Positions 1-9,700 of a stretch of DNA of 64,000 nt are shown here, piece by piece. A program made the position numbers and the translations under genes. Numbering within the stretch: the stretch's first letter is position 1; each line of letters starts with the position of its first letter. Source of the DNA: Flammeovirga sp. OC4 (GTDB taxonomy: Bacteria; Bacteroidota; Bacteroidia; Cytophagales; Flammeovirgaceae); assembly GCF_000812565.1 (NCBI RefSeq), contig NZ_JTAM01000014.1, forward strand, positions 62,001 to 126,000, written 5' to 3'. A model generated the notes under the pieces. It did not search any database. It was not told the origin of the DNA and saw only the letters and a program-made list of their open reading frames with translations.

Positions 1-2375
1 AGCATAAAGAGGAAAGTATTTATAAAACAACATCACAGTTGAGAAATGTTGGAGAAGAGTATGAGTTTATTGTTGAAGTTAGCACACATATTCCTGATAC
101 TACTCCAACAGTTGTTCAAGAGGATATTTTTAGAACCTATACTGTAATGGATAATAGCAATTTAGTTTCCTTTTATTACAACGATATTGATTTTGTAGGT
201 TCATTACAATTAACTGTTGATATGCGATGGGAGGCTGAACATGGAGATTTTGATCCGAGTGTAGATACCGTGAATTTTATTGGAAGTAATAGTTCTTGGT
301 CACAAGATATAATGCTTACTGATGATGATGATGATTTGATTTATAATGTTTTGATTGATTCATTATTAGATTCAGATTTGGAATTTAAAATTAGGTTGAA
401 CAGTAATTGGAATCGAAATGAATTAAGGTCTTCTTACAATAGGACACTGACATTGAAAAGAGGAATAAATGATGTGTCAATTTTCTATAACAGAGAAAAT
501 ATTGATCATCCCAGAACTACTTTTGAGATAGATATGTCTAAAGTGATGGTGGAAGATACGGTTACAGGAAATGTAAGACTGTATTTATATGAGAATGAAT
601 TAGCAGTTCAACCACTGAGGGGATATTCATTGGAACTAAAAGAAGATTTTATTTATACAGGGTTTTCAAACGTGATAGGTCTTAATGATTCCATTATTTA
701 TAAAGTCGCTTACAACTCAGTGATAGATACTATAGAAAATGAATTTACAATCTATCCCGTTACTGGAACATCGACCACTTCAAGGTATTTTAATAATGAT
801 AAATATTATACAGGTCTTCGTTTTGTAGTGAATATGTTGGGTATGGTAGCAAATGGCCGTTTTGATCCGGGGCAAGATGAACTTGATGTTGTCGGGACCA
901 TGACCGATTGGAATGGTGGAATGATTAATTTGACGGACGAAGATGGTGATGATATTTATGAAGGTGAATATAGAATTGGTAATCATTCAGAAGCCGAAAT
1001 AAGCTTTATTACAAGAATCAATGGGGAATGGTTTAGTCTCAGTCGTGAATTTCCTGGGGGAGAACGCTTAAGGACAGTTACTCCTGTAAAAGGTCAAATA
1101 ACCACATTAGAATACCATTTTGATGGTGAGAATATTGACAATAAAGAAGTAGTTTTTAAGGTAAATATGTCACATCAGGAAACGTTAGGTAAATTTGACA
1201 CAGAAGCAGAAGGCGCTGGTTTACGAATTGAAATCTACGATGGTATTCACCGTTATAATTACCCAATGATTGTGGATGATGAAGGATTCTACACTTACAA
1301 TACAAGAAAGTTTGAAGTAGATTCATTGATATCATTTACAGTACTTCATTATACCCAAAAGGATGGAGAAGATGATGTTGTAGTACGTGAGGACAGTATT
1401 AGGAGTGTCATAAAGGAAAATAGTCAGCAAATCATATCGATGTGGTTTAATGATGAAATTCCAGAAGAACGTTTTGATGCTATATGGCAGATCAATATGC
1501 AGCCGGCCATTAATTCAGGTGAGTTTGATGTGGCAAATGATAGACTTACTTTAAAAGGTTCTTTTGATAATTGGTCCGAGGAAATTGAATTGGTAAAGAA
1601 TGATACAACAAATGTTTATTCAACTTCTGTTTCTCTTCCTGAAAGTATAATTTACTATCAGTTGTTTGTCAATGGAGAAGCGGAAGCTTTTGTTGGACAG
1701 GATGAAAGTAACAACCGTTCACATCATCTATCAGAAAATAATACTGTGATCAGTGTGGTTTACAACTTCGAGGAAGTAGAAAAAGTTGAAGAAGAGGATC
1801 TACAAATCGAAGAAACTGAAGATGGCAAAGCTGTTATAGAGATTGCAGAAGAGCTGTTTAAGGAATTAATTGGTGAAATTATTTATCAGGTATTATTAGC
1901 TAATGGAGATGCCTTACCTGATTGGGTAATTTTTGATCCAGAAACGTTAACCTTCACTATTGATCCTTCAAAATTACCTAGTGGTACAAGGTTAGAAAAT
2001 GTGATTGAAGACTTGGATATTATCATTTTAGCAAATGATGAAGCTGGTCAATCTGTAGCCGTGGAGGTCACTTTACCAACTGAAGAAATCATTGCTGATA
2101 TCACGGACCCTGAAGGACCAAATGCATTAGAGAATGATTTGATAAGTTTGATAAACGTTTATCCAAGTTTTGTGGATCAAATCACTACAATTGATCTCGA
2201 TCCAACAATCCAAGTAGCAATAGTTTTAATTACAAATGTTTCAGGTATTCAATTAGAAACATTGACTATTAGAAAATCTACTCAAGTGGATATGAGTACT
2301 TACCCATCAGGGTTATATCTAATCCAATTGAAAGTGGAAGATCAATTGATTATTAAAAAGGTAGTGAAAAAATAA
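1..2375 (+). CDS. Secreted multi-domain protein with CBM-like repeats and type A T9SS sorting domain (5' truncated)
   Basis: The frame is open from the left edge (first full codon at base 3), so the N terminus and any signal peptide lie outside the window. At least three modules share a pattern of F-D-x2-x-D, a short strand ending in G-S/T, a W, then a D-rich turn: GDFDPSVDTVNFIGS, GRFDPGQDELDVVGT and GEFDVANDRLTLKGS. This resembles starch/glycan-binding modules of Bacteroidota secreted proteins. They alternate with a second module type containing VNMS-like strands. A cadherin/Ig-like stretch follows (DALPDWVIFDPETLTF). The last ~75 residues, ending in YPSGLYLIQLKVEDQLIIKK, fit a type A T9SS sorting domain. 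Inference: surface or secreted polysaccharide-binding protein. No catalytic domain is visible in this part. Confidence 0.8.
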   Translation, partial: HKEESIYKTTSQLRNVGEEYEFIVEVSTHIPDTTPTVVQEDIFRTYTVMDNSNLVSFYYNDIDFVGSLQLTVDMRWEAEHGDFDPSVDTVNFIGSNSSWSQDIMLTDDDDDLIYNVLIDSLLDSDLEFKIRLNSNWNRNELRSSYNRTLTLKRGINDVSIFYNRENIDHPRTTFEIDMSKVMVEDTVTGNVRLYLYENELAVQPLRGYSLELKEDFIYTGFSNVIGLNDSIIYKVAYNSVIDTIENEFTIYPVTGTSTTSRYFNNDKYYTGLRFVVNMLGMVANGRFDPGQDELDVVGTMTDWNGGMINLTDEDGDDIYEGEYRIGNHSEAEISFITRINGEWFSLSREFPGGERLRTVTPVKGQITTLEYHFDGENIDNKEVVFKVNMSHQETLGKFDTEAEGAGLRIEIYDGIHRYNYPMIVDDEGFYTYNTRKFEVDSLISFTVLHYTQKDGEDDVVVREDSIRSVIKENSQQIISMWFNDEIPEERFDAIWQINMQPAINSGEFDVANDRLTLKGSFDNWSEEIELVKNDTTNVYSTSVSLPESIIYYQLFVNGEAEAFVGQDESNNRSHHLSENNTVISVVYNFEEVEKVEEEDLQIEETEDGKAVIEIAEELFKELIGEIIYQVLLANGDALPDWVIFDPETLTFTIDPSKLPSGTRLENVIEDLDIIILANDEAGQSVAVEVTLPTEEIIADITDPEGPNALENDLISLINVYPSFVDQITTIDLDPTIQVAIVLITNVSGIQLETLTIRKSTQVDMSTYPSGLYLIQLKVEDQLIIKKVVKK

Positions 2376-2398
2376 TAGCCACTACAGATAAAGAATAG

Positions 2399-2433
2399 AG
2401 GAACCAAGGATTCATTTTCTTGGTTCTTTTTTT
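2399..2433 (+). terminator. Intrinsic terminator after the T9SS protein
   Basis: Arms GAACCAAG (2401-2408) and CTTGGTTC (2419-2426) are followed by a run of T. The hairpin lies 24 bases after the stop codon. Confidence 0.85.
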
Positions 2434-2473
2434 GTGCAGTAGCTAAAAATTATGAATCTAAACAAAAAAATAA

Positions 2474-3112
2474 ATGAACTTAATCGTTTTTGATATCGAT
2501 GGCACACTGACTGATTCCGTCAAAATACATATTGGAGCCTTTAGAAAAGCATTAAAAATACTAGGTGTAAAAGAAGAAGGATTCAACTTTAAAACCTATA
2601 AACATCACACGGATTCTTATATTTCAAAAGTGATTTATGAAGAGCACGTACAAAAGCCTTTTGATGCTGAAGTACAAGCACAGTTTGCGAACATCCTCTT
2701 CTCAGAAATCAATCAGCATAAAATCGAAGAAATTAAAGGAGCTTCCCAATTAATACAAAACCTCCAAAAGAATAAGAATTATGGTATTTGTTATGCCACA
2801 GGATCATTGCTTGAGCCTGCAAAATTAAAACTTGCAGCAATTGGAGCATCTTATGATCCTTTACAATTAGTACCTTCAAATGACATTTACGAAAGAGAAA
2901 ATATAGTTTCAAAAGCGATAGAAAACGCGAAGGAATTCTACAAAGTAGAGCAGTTTGATAAAATCTATTCCATAGGAGATGGGTTATGGGATTTGAAAAC
3001 TGCCCAAAATCTAGGATTAGAATTTATTGGAATAGGAGAGGAGAATGAAGCCATCATGCGTGAAAATGGCATGCAGACATTCCATAAAGATTTGACCACG
3101 TTCACCCCGTAG
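2474..3112 (+). CDS. HAD-superfamily hydrolase (phosphatase-like)
   Basis: The 212-residue protein opens with the HAD motif I FDIDGTLTDS, in which Asp7 is the expected nucleophile and Asp9 the acid/base. A helical cap follows, then a YATGS segment for motif II and a SIGDGLWDLKTA motif IV that supplies the Mg-binding acidic residues. Length and layout match small phosphatases of the beta-phosphoglucomutase/phosphoglycolate phosphatase type. The substrate cannot be read from sequence. The ATG follows an A-rich leader with no Shine-Dalgarno sequence. The gene stands alone. Its TAG stop lies inside the palindrome that opens the 47-bp repeat array, so its last codons may have been supplied by that repeat. 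Confidence 0.85.
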   Translation: MNLIVFDIDGTLTDSVKIHIGAFRKALKILGVKEEGFNFKTYKHHTDSYISKVIYEEHVQKPFDAEVQAQFANILFSEINQHKIEEIKGASQLIQNLQKNKNYGICYATGSLLEPAKLKLAAIGASYDPLQLVPSNDIYERENIVSKAIENAKEFYKVEQFDKIYSIGDGLWDLKTAQNLGLEFIGIGEENEAIMRENGMQTFHKDLTTFTP

Positions 3113-3134
3113 GGGCGGTCCTATGTGACCGCCC
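3105..3134. repeat. REP-like palindrome at the head of the tandem array
   Basis: Arms GGGCGGTC (3113-3120) and GACCGCCC (3127-3134) flank the 6-base loop CTATGT. An alternative smaller hairpin, CCCC-GTA-GGGG, lies at 3105-3115. The local GC content is far above that of the surroundings. The HAD stop codon (3110-3112) is part of it. Confidence 0.7.
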
Positions 3135-3851
3135 GCCGAACCACATCACGTTATTTAAGTCTACGTCCTATGTGACCGCCCACCGAACCACAACACGTTA
3201 TTTAAGTCTACGTCCTATATGACTGCCTGCCGAACCACAACACGTTATTTAAGTCTACGTCCTATATGACTGCCTGCCGAACCACAACACGTTATTTAAG
3301 TCTACGTCCTATATGACTGCCTGCCGAACCACAACACGTTATTTAAGTCTACGTCCTATATGACTGCCTGCCGAACCACAACACGTTATTTAAGTCTACG
3401 TCCTATATGACTGCCTGCCGAACCACAACACGTTATTTAAGTCTACGTCCTATATGACTGCCTGCCGAACCACAACACGTTATTTAAGTCTACGTCCTAT
3501 ATGACTGCCTGCCGAACCACAACACGTTATTTAAGTCTACGTCCTATATGACTGCCTGCCGAACCACAACACGTTATTTAAGTCTACGTCCTATATGACT
3601 GCCTGCCGAACCACAACACGTTATTTAAGTCTACGTCCTATATGACTGCCTGCCGAACCACAACACGTTATTTAAGTCTACGTCCTATATGACTGCCTGC
3701 CGAACCACAACACGTTATTTAAGTCTACGTCCTATATGACTGCCTGCCGAACCACAACACGTTATTTAAGTCTACGTCCTATATGACCGCCCGCCGAACC
3801 ACAACACGTTATTTAAGATTACGTTCCATATGCCGCCCACCAAACCACAAC
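3119..3851. repeat. 47-bp tandem repeat array, 15 full copies plus a decayed partial one
   Basis: Unit starts fall at 3119, 3166, 3213 and every 47 bases to 3777, with a degenerate partial unit at 3824-3851. Copies 3-14 (3213-3776) read as identical and carry GACTGCCTGCC. Copies 1, 2 and 15 keep the GC-richer GACCGCCC form, and copy 15 also differs near its end (AAGATTACG). The array fills the space between the convergent HAD and typA genes. Forty-seven is not a multiple of three and stops occur in the unit (for example TTATTTAAG), so coding is unlikely. There are no spacers, so this is not CRISPR. Inference: the end copies are ancestral and an inner derived copy was amplified recently. Confidence 0.95.
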
Positions 3852-3882
3852 AAAAACCATCGTCAAAATATTTTCCCCACAA

Positions 3883-3918
3883 AAAAACGGCTTGAAAACT
3901 AAATTTCAAGCCGTTTTT
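3883..3918. terminator. Bidirectional intrinsic terminator between the repeat array and typA
   Basis: Arms AACGGCTTGAAA (3886-3897) and TTTCAAGCCGTT (3904-3915) have A-runs before and T-runs after, so the hairpin can work on both strands. It ends typA on the minus strand. Confidence 0.9.
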
Positions 3919-3942
3919 GATAAGCAAAAATCAATGAAGTAA

Positions 3943-5712
3943 TTACTTCAATTTGATTTTACGCATACGAATATTCTCAGGAGTAACCTCTACTAATTCG
4001 TCTTCTCTGATGTATTCCATACATTCTTCTAGAGAGAATTGACGTTTAGGAGCAATCTTAGAGTTGTCATCAGAACCTGCAGCACGCATGTTCGTTAATT
4101 TCTTACCCTTGATAATGTTTACTCTTAAATCCATTGGTCTGTTGAATTCACCAATTACTTGACCCTCATAGATTTCCTCAGTAGGATCTACGAAGAATAC
4201 ACCTCTATCCTGAAGCTTATCTAAAGAGTAAGCAGTAGGAGTACCAGTTTGGTCAGAGATGATTGCACCGTTTGTTTTCGAAGTCATTTCTCCTTTGAAA
4301 GGAGCATACTCTTTGAAACGGTGAGTCATAATTGCTTCACCAGCAGTTGCTGTTAAGATGTTGTTTCTTAAACCGATGATACCACGTGAAGGAATTTGGA
4401 ATTCTAAGTGTTGCATGTCACCTTTTGGCTCCATGATCAACAATTCACCCTTACGTTGAGTCGCTAATTCGATTGCTTTACCAGAAACTTCCTCAGGAAC
4501 GTCAATAACTAATGTTTCAATTGGCTCGTGCTTCACGCCATCAATCTCTTTGTATAACACTTGAGGCTGACCAACTTGAAGTTCGTAACCCTCACGACGC
4601 ATTGTTTCAATCAATACGGCTAAGTGAAGAATACCACGACCATAAACAATAAATCTATCTTCAGAATCTGTAGCTTCAATTCTTAAAGCTAAGTTCTTTT
4701 CAGTCTCTTTATATAAACGGTCACGTAAGTGACGAGAAGTAACAAACTTACCTTCTTTACCGAAGAAAGGAGAGTTGTTAATCATGAACAACATACTCAT
4801 TGTAGGCTCTTCGATAGCCATACGAGGAAGTGGCTCAGGATTTTCTACAGTTGTGATTGTATCACCGATTTCGAAGTCATCGATACCAACAATTGCACAA
4901 AGGTCACCAGCGTGTACTTCTTCTACTTTCTTACGTCCAAGACCTTCGAAAGTCTGAAGTTCTTTGATATGTACTTTCTTGATTGTACCGTCAGCTTTCG
5001 CTAAACCTACAAAAGATCTCTCTTTTAAAGTACCTCTAGTTAAACGACCAATAGCGATACGTCCAACGAAGTTAGAGAAGTCTAATGAAGTGATTTGCAA
5101 CTGAGGGTCACCTTCTGGAGATGGTGCTTCTGGAACAAGGTCAATGATACCGTCTAATAATGGAACGATTGAATCTGTTTCATTTTTCCAGTCATCACTC
5201 ATCCAACCATTTTTAGAAGAACCGTAGAAAGTTGGGAATTCTAATTGCTCTTCAGTAGCGTCAAGGTTGAAGAACAAGTCAAATACTTGGTCATGCACTT
5301 CGTCAGGACGACAGTTTGGCTTGTCAACTTTGTTGATTACTACGATTGGTTTTAAACCTAATGAAAGTGCTTTACCTAAAACGAAACGAGTTTGAGGCAT
5401 TGGCCCTTCAAAGGCATCAACCAATAGTAATACACTATCAGCCATTTTTAATACACGTTCTACCTCACCACCAAAGTCGGCGTGACCAGGAGTGTCAATG
5501 ATGTTTACCTTTACTCCTTTGTATTCGATAGCAACATTTTTAGAAAGGATGGTGATTCCTCTTTCACGCTCTAAGTCGTTGTTGTCAAGGATCAACTCAC
5601 CTGTTTCTTGATTTTCGCGGAACAATTGAGCCGCGTGTAGCATTTTATCTACTAATGTGGTCTTGCCATGATCGACGTGGGCGATGATAGCGATATTACG
5701 GATACTACTCAT
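3943..5712 (-). CDS. typA: Ribosome-associated translational GTPase TypA/BipA
   Basis: The 589-residue protein begins with RNIAIIAHVDHGKTTLVDKM (G1 P-loop), followed by RERGITI (switch I), DTPGHADFGGEV (G3) and NKVDKP (G4). The EF-Tu-like domain II, EF-G-like domains III and V, and the TypA-specific C terminus follow. Length is typical of the family (~600). BipA binds the ribosome and assists 50S assembly, mainly in cold or stress. The ATG start places the G domain at residue 1, as in homologues. It stands alone, reading towards the 47-bp array. A TATCTTTG -7 element lies 21 bases upstream of the start codon. Confidence 0.97.
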   Translation of the reverse strand: MSSIRNIAIIAHVDHGKTTLVDKMLHAAQLFRENQETGELILDNNDLERERGITILSKNVAIEYKGVKVNIIDTPGHADFGGEVERVLKMADSVLLLVDAFEGPMPQTRFVLGKALSLGLKPIVVINKVDKPNCRPDEVHDQVFDLFFNLDATEEQLEFPTFYGSSKNGWMSDDWKNETDSIVPLLDGIIDLVPEAPSPEGDPQLQITSLDFSNFVGRIAIGRLTRGTLKERSFVGLAKADGTIKKVHIKELQTFEGLGRKKVEEVHAGDLCAIVGIDDFEIGDTITTVENPEPLPRMAIEEPTMSMLFMINNSPFFGKEGKFVTSRHLRDRLYKETEKNLALRIEATDSEDRFIVYGRGILHLAVLIETMRREGYELQVGQPQVLYKEIDGVKHEPIETLVIDVPEEVSGKAIELATQRKGELLIMEPKGDMQHLEFQIPSRGIIGLRNNILTATAGEAIMTHRFKEYAPFKGEMTSKTNGAIISDQTGTPTAYSLDKLQDRGVFFVDPTEEIYEGQVIGEFNRPMDLRVNIIKGKKLTNMRAAGSDDNSKIAPKRQFSLEECMEYIREDELVEVTPENIRMRKIKLK

Positions 5713-5732
5713 GATAATTTTTTATGAACGTG

Positions 5733-5740
5733 CAAAGATA
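5733..5740 (-). promoter_or_regulatory. Candidate -7 element for typA (TATCTTTG)
   Basis: Read on the minus strand this matches the Bacteroidota -7 consensus TAnnTTTG, 21 bases before the typA start codon. No clear TTTG -33 box is seen. Confidence 0.5.
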
Positions 5741-5856
5741 ATAGAACTATTAAACTATTATAACTTTCTTTTCATCTATTTAGAATCAATTCATATTTAT
5801 TTCTAATGAATTGTATTTCATACCATTATATGTTTACAGAGAATTAACAATAAAAG

Positions 5857-5888
5857 TTTGCGAAATCGGTTGCAGAATTTGACCTTTG
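5857..5888 (+). promoter_or_regulatory. Candidate promoter for the first 81-aa gene
   Basis: A TTTG (5857-5860) and GACCTTTG (5881-5888, an imperfect TAnnTTTG) are 20 bases apart, close to the Bacteroidota -33/-7 spacing. Transcription would start near 5895. Confidence 0.4.
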
Positions 5889-5906
5889 TATTAATAGTTG
5901 AAAACA

Positions 5907-5927
5907 ATAACAATTAGAGATTGTTAT
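5907..5927. promoter_or_regulatory. Perfect inverted repeat in the leader of the first 81-aa gene
   Basis: Arms ATAACAAT and ATTGTTAT (8 bp each, exact) are separated by TAGAG. The repeat lies just after the candidate promoter and 52 bases before the ATG. It could be an operator or an mRNA hairpin. A weaker ATTGTTT/AAACAAT pair (6323-6352) precedes the second paralogue. Confidence 0.45.
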
Positions 5928-5978
5928 ATCGAAACATTACCCTTTATTTCTTAACTAAGTAATAACCTAATAATAATT

Positions 5979-6224
5979 ATGTCAACAGAAGTCAAGTATT
6001 CTAAGTTCCTTATCGGATTATGCCTAAAAAGTGGTGATTCTCTACAGTCCATAGCCAAAAACTTTGGGATTCATGCCAATAGAGATGAAATCAACAATTT
6101 TGTATCAAAATTAGAGATGGACGGTTTCGTTTCTAAAATTGAAAGATCAACGAAAGAAACTTTTGCTTATTTATCACCAAAAGGAAATGATAAAGCAATG
6201 AGTTTAATCAATGGTGATGCTTAA
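5979..6224 (+). CDS. Small winged-helix-like protein (tandem paralogue 1)
   Basis: An 81-residue protein of unknown function. It shares with the next gene the frame MS-x-E-[VI]-K-[YF]-SK-[FL]-[LV]-G-[IL]-CL-x-SG-[DN]-S, then A-[KR]-N-[FL]-GI, a G-F wing turn and a closing L-[ST]-x-KG motif. The spacing suggests a MarR-like winged-helix fold: helix, helix-turn-helix at residues ~20-45, beta wing at ~50-70. This fold reading is inference. It is divergent from typA and followed by its own terminator. The AT-rich leader holds a perfect inverted repeat, which would suit autoregulation by a dimeric DNA binder, though nothing proves that. Confidence 0.7.
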   Translation: MSTEVKYSKFLIGLCLKSGDSLQSIAKNFGIHANRDEINNFVSKLEMDGFVSKIERSTKETFAYLSPKGNDKAMSLINGDA

Positions 6225-6249
6225 TTAAGCATTCAAATTATAAAGATAG

Positions 6250-6284
6250 AGCTGTGGTTTTTTCGAAAATCACAGCTTTTTTGT
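6250..6284 (+). terminator. Terminator after paralogue 1
   Basis: Arms AGCTGTGGTT and AATCACAGCT (one G-T pair) around a TTTTCGAA loop are followed by a T-run. It separates the two 81-aa genes into independent transcripts. Confidence 0.85.
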
Positions 6285-6424
6285 GTTTTAAGGGGCCACT
6301 TTTTAAAGCGTCTTAAATTAATATTGTTTGATATTAAATAGAGTTAAACAATGAATCTTAACGAAACCGATCCCGTAATTAAATATTAACTATTATAACT
6401 GTTAAACCTTAACCCTTTTTTGAT

Positions 6425-6670
6425 ATGTCAAGTGAAATCAAATTCTCGAAACTGTTAGTCGGTATTTGCCTCAATTCTGGAAACTCTTTTGGTGAAGTTG
6501 CAAGAAATCTTGGGATTTCAATGACCAATGCAGAGTCGGAAGTATTACTGAATATGATGGAAAACCAAGGTTTTATTCATCATCCTGAAATTTCAAATAA
6601 ACGAACTTTCCCTCATTTAACATCGAAAGGAGAAGAACAAGCAAAGTCATTAATGAATTCAAGTATATAA
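6425..6670 (+). CDS. Small winged-helix-like protein (tandem paralogue 2)
   Basis: An 81-residue protein, exactly the length of its upstream neighbour and alignable with it without gaps. The N-terminal helix (SSEIKFSKLLVGICLNSGNS) and the C-terminal LTSKG motif are conserved, while the middle of the wing diverges (HHPEISNKRTF). This indicates an old tandem duplication. Function is unknown; a small DNA-binding or adaptor protein is the best guess from the winged-helix-like pattern. It has its own leader of ~140 bases and its own terminator, so it is not simply co-transcribed with paralogue 1. Confidence 0.7.
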   Translation: MSSEIKFSKLLVGICLNSGNSFGEVARNLGISMTNAESEVLLNMMENQGFIHHPEISNKRTFPHLTSKGEEQAKSLMNSSI

Positions 6671-6728
6671 ATTCGAAACACTAATAAACAACACTAAATT
6701 AAGGTGGTATGTACGTGTCACTTTAATA

Positions 6729-6770
6729 AAAATGGGCAGATCAAATTGAAAGATTGATCTGCCCATTTTT
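6729..6770. terminator. Bidirectional terminator between paralogue 2 and the WG-repeat gene
   Basis: Arms AAATGGGCAGATCAA and TTGATCTGCCCATTT form a 15-bp exact stem with A- and T-runs on the two sides. It serves both convergent genes. Confidence 0.9.
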
Positions 6771-6789
6771 GTATAATGAATAAATTTTA

Positions 6790-9700
6790 TTAATGGATAA
6801 ACTCCGAATTCCCTTCGTTATAGATTAAAATTCCATCACCGAAAAGCTGAGTGGATTGAATGAAGTGTTCCGTAACAATATTTCCACTTTGATTGGTTAC
6901 CATACCTATATTTTTAATTTCAAACGTAAATGTGCCGTCTTTGTGGTCTTTTACATTATAAAATATAATATTGTTGAGTGGTTGACCATCTAGCCCAATC
7001 ATTCTCCACTGTCCGTCTTTAACTTTTTCGAAACCATGGTCTTTTGTTACATCTCCCGTAAGTGAAACTACCTTTCTATTCTTACCATATTTTTCTTCAT
7101 AGAACTCCTTCTCTGTTTTTGTGAACAGTTTTGTGACTTTAGTGTCGTTAATCGTTCTATTTAGAACCCATTGTTCACCTGTTTTTACAAAAGCTATTCC
7201 CGCACTATTAAATGGAGTCACTTCGTCAAAATCCATATCATAAAGCTCAATTCCATTAATAGAAAGGTGTTTTTCATAGCCAATACCTTTTACAATAATA
7301 TGGTTTTGATGAACCGATTTGATTGATTCTGATTTGAGAATACTCCCTATTGTTTTCCCTTCTTGGTTGATAATTGAAGTTTCATTCACAATAGCAATGC
7401 TACCATAAAAATCAGATGCCTTATTGTATTGAATAGGAAGTATGATTTTATTGTTTTGATCGATATAGCCCCATTTGTTTTTCACACAGACTGCAGCTAA
7501 ACCATTAGTAAAAGAATGTGCATTATTATAAGTGGCTGAGATCACCCATTTCCCTTTTTTATCAATAAAGCCGTATTTTCTATCTTTTGCTGATTTCCCA
7601 TCTTTTTGTGCAACGGCCATACCTTCATTAAATGGCAAAATCTTCTTAAAGCTTAGTTTAATGATCACTTTACCTTCCTTATTAATCACGCCTTGTTGTT
7701 TTGATTTCCCTTTCTTGGAAACAATAGCGTAATCCTCTCCAATATGATGGTAAGTATATTCGTCTTTCTTTTGAATAGAAGCAACCTTTTCCTCTTTTTC
7801 TGTAATTATTTTATTCGTCCATTGCCCATCGTCTAACAAGGAATAAACAAGGGAAGTATCTTGTATCAATTGAGAATATTTTGAGGATAGAGGTAATGCT
7901 TTTGAATGTTTAAAAGCAACTGTTGTATCACCTTCTTGATTGATCATCCCCCATTTTTTATTGAGTACTTGCCCCACAAATAAATTGGAATTGACTTGAA
8001 ATAATTTAGGATACACAAATGGCGATATTTTATTTCCTTCGAAGTCTATCAATCCTTTCTTTCCATTTAATTGGGCAATGGCAACTCCAGTACTATCGTT
8101 CCAGATTTTTTCATAACTGTCACTTATGTCATCATATTCAAAAGATAAAACTGCTTTCCCGTTAGAGTCTACAAATGAAGTCAATCTATCTTTATTTGTG
8201 ACTTTAGCAATGCCTTTGTGTATAGTCCAAACTTCAGTGAAATTACCTGTTGAAAGGTATTCAGCTTCCAATACCACTTCCCCCAAATAATTGACAAAGC
8301 CATGTAAGTTTTTCTTGTTGATAATCGCCAAACCTTCTTGTTTTTCCCAAGCTTTTTGAAAACCAATAATTGACGAGTAGATAGGAGGAATGATGACTTT
8401 GCCATTTTCTTTAATGAAGCCTTGATATTTATAACCACGAATGGTCTTTCTGTCAACAGGATCATAAATCGGTTTTCTTTCCATTTTTGCAATACCATTA
8501 TTGAAAGCATGAATTTTAGAAACCTTTATTTTGGGGCTAAAAGCCCATTTATATGATCGTAAGTATCGTCCCCAAGCACCATTTAATTTTACATTGGCCC
8601 CTTTGTCATCTAATAGTACTTCTTGGTATTTACACTCTAATACTATTTTTCCAGAGGTGTTGATAACTCCCCATTTACCAGAAATTCCAGAGCCCATCTT
8701 TACTCTAAACCAACCTTTTTCACAAAGTGAAATGCCGTCATAAGAAATAGGGATAACCACTTTCCCTTGTTGATTAATCGCTCCAAATTTTCCATTTTTC
8801 TTCACAATAGAATATCCTTCTTTAAAATCGGATGCAAGTGAATAGGCAGGGTGGATAACGCTCTCAGCATTTGTATTGATAAAACCGTAACTGTTATTGT
8901 TTTTCGCATGATAATAGGCTAAACCTTCATAAAAGTTACCAATGTCAAGCATGCTGTAATTCATGCCATCAGCCTGTATAGTTCTCTTTACATCACCGTC
9001 TTTATTAATCAGACAATCCCAAAGTGTATCTACAGAGATTCTAGCCCAGTTACTTTCTCCAAAATCAGCAAAAACAATGTCTTTAAAAGTATCACTAAAA
9101 AGGATTTTTCCATCTTGATGATCAATTAAATAATATTTTAATGTGCCATCTCTTTCTTGTCTTCTTGCAATTGAAAGAGGACTATCATTTGCTTGTTGAA
9201 CGTAGAAAAATGACTTACCCTCCAGTAATTCTTTACCATTAGGAGCAATTAAATAATGATCTCCCATGATTTCGATCCATTGTGGTGTAGTTGTTCCACT
9301 CTGTGCAAATTCCTTTTTTATGACACTTAAATAAAATCTTTTCTGAAAAGATTGAAAGTCAGATTTTTTGTTGAAATCTTTTTTACTTTTTAAGCTTCCA
9401 TCGTCATTGATTAAAATAAATGAAACGAGTGGAGTATTGTGGTAAGTCGCTAATAGCTGTTTATGAGCAACGACTTTAATATCTTTGAACTCAATAGTTA
9501 AAGGAGCTTCACCTTTTAAATCAACAAAACCCTTTTTATCTCCATTTTGAACGACAAAGACAGGGTTGTTTTTGAGTAAAGTAATTGTGTCATAAATTGG
9601 TTTGCAAATGACCGTGCCGTCTTTTTTGATGACACCCTCTTTTCCTTTGTCCGTAACTTTAAGATACATTCCAAAAGGAGAAATGTGATCATAATACGTA

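Noticed and set aside
3119-3851. Possible CRISPR array from regular direct repeats
   Set aside because: Units are contiguous with no spacers, and no cas genes are nearby. It is a simple tandem array.
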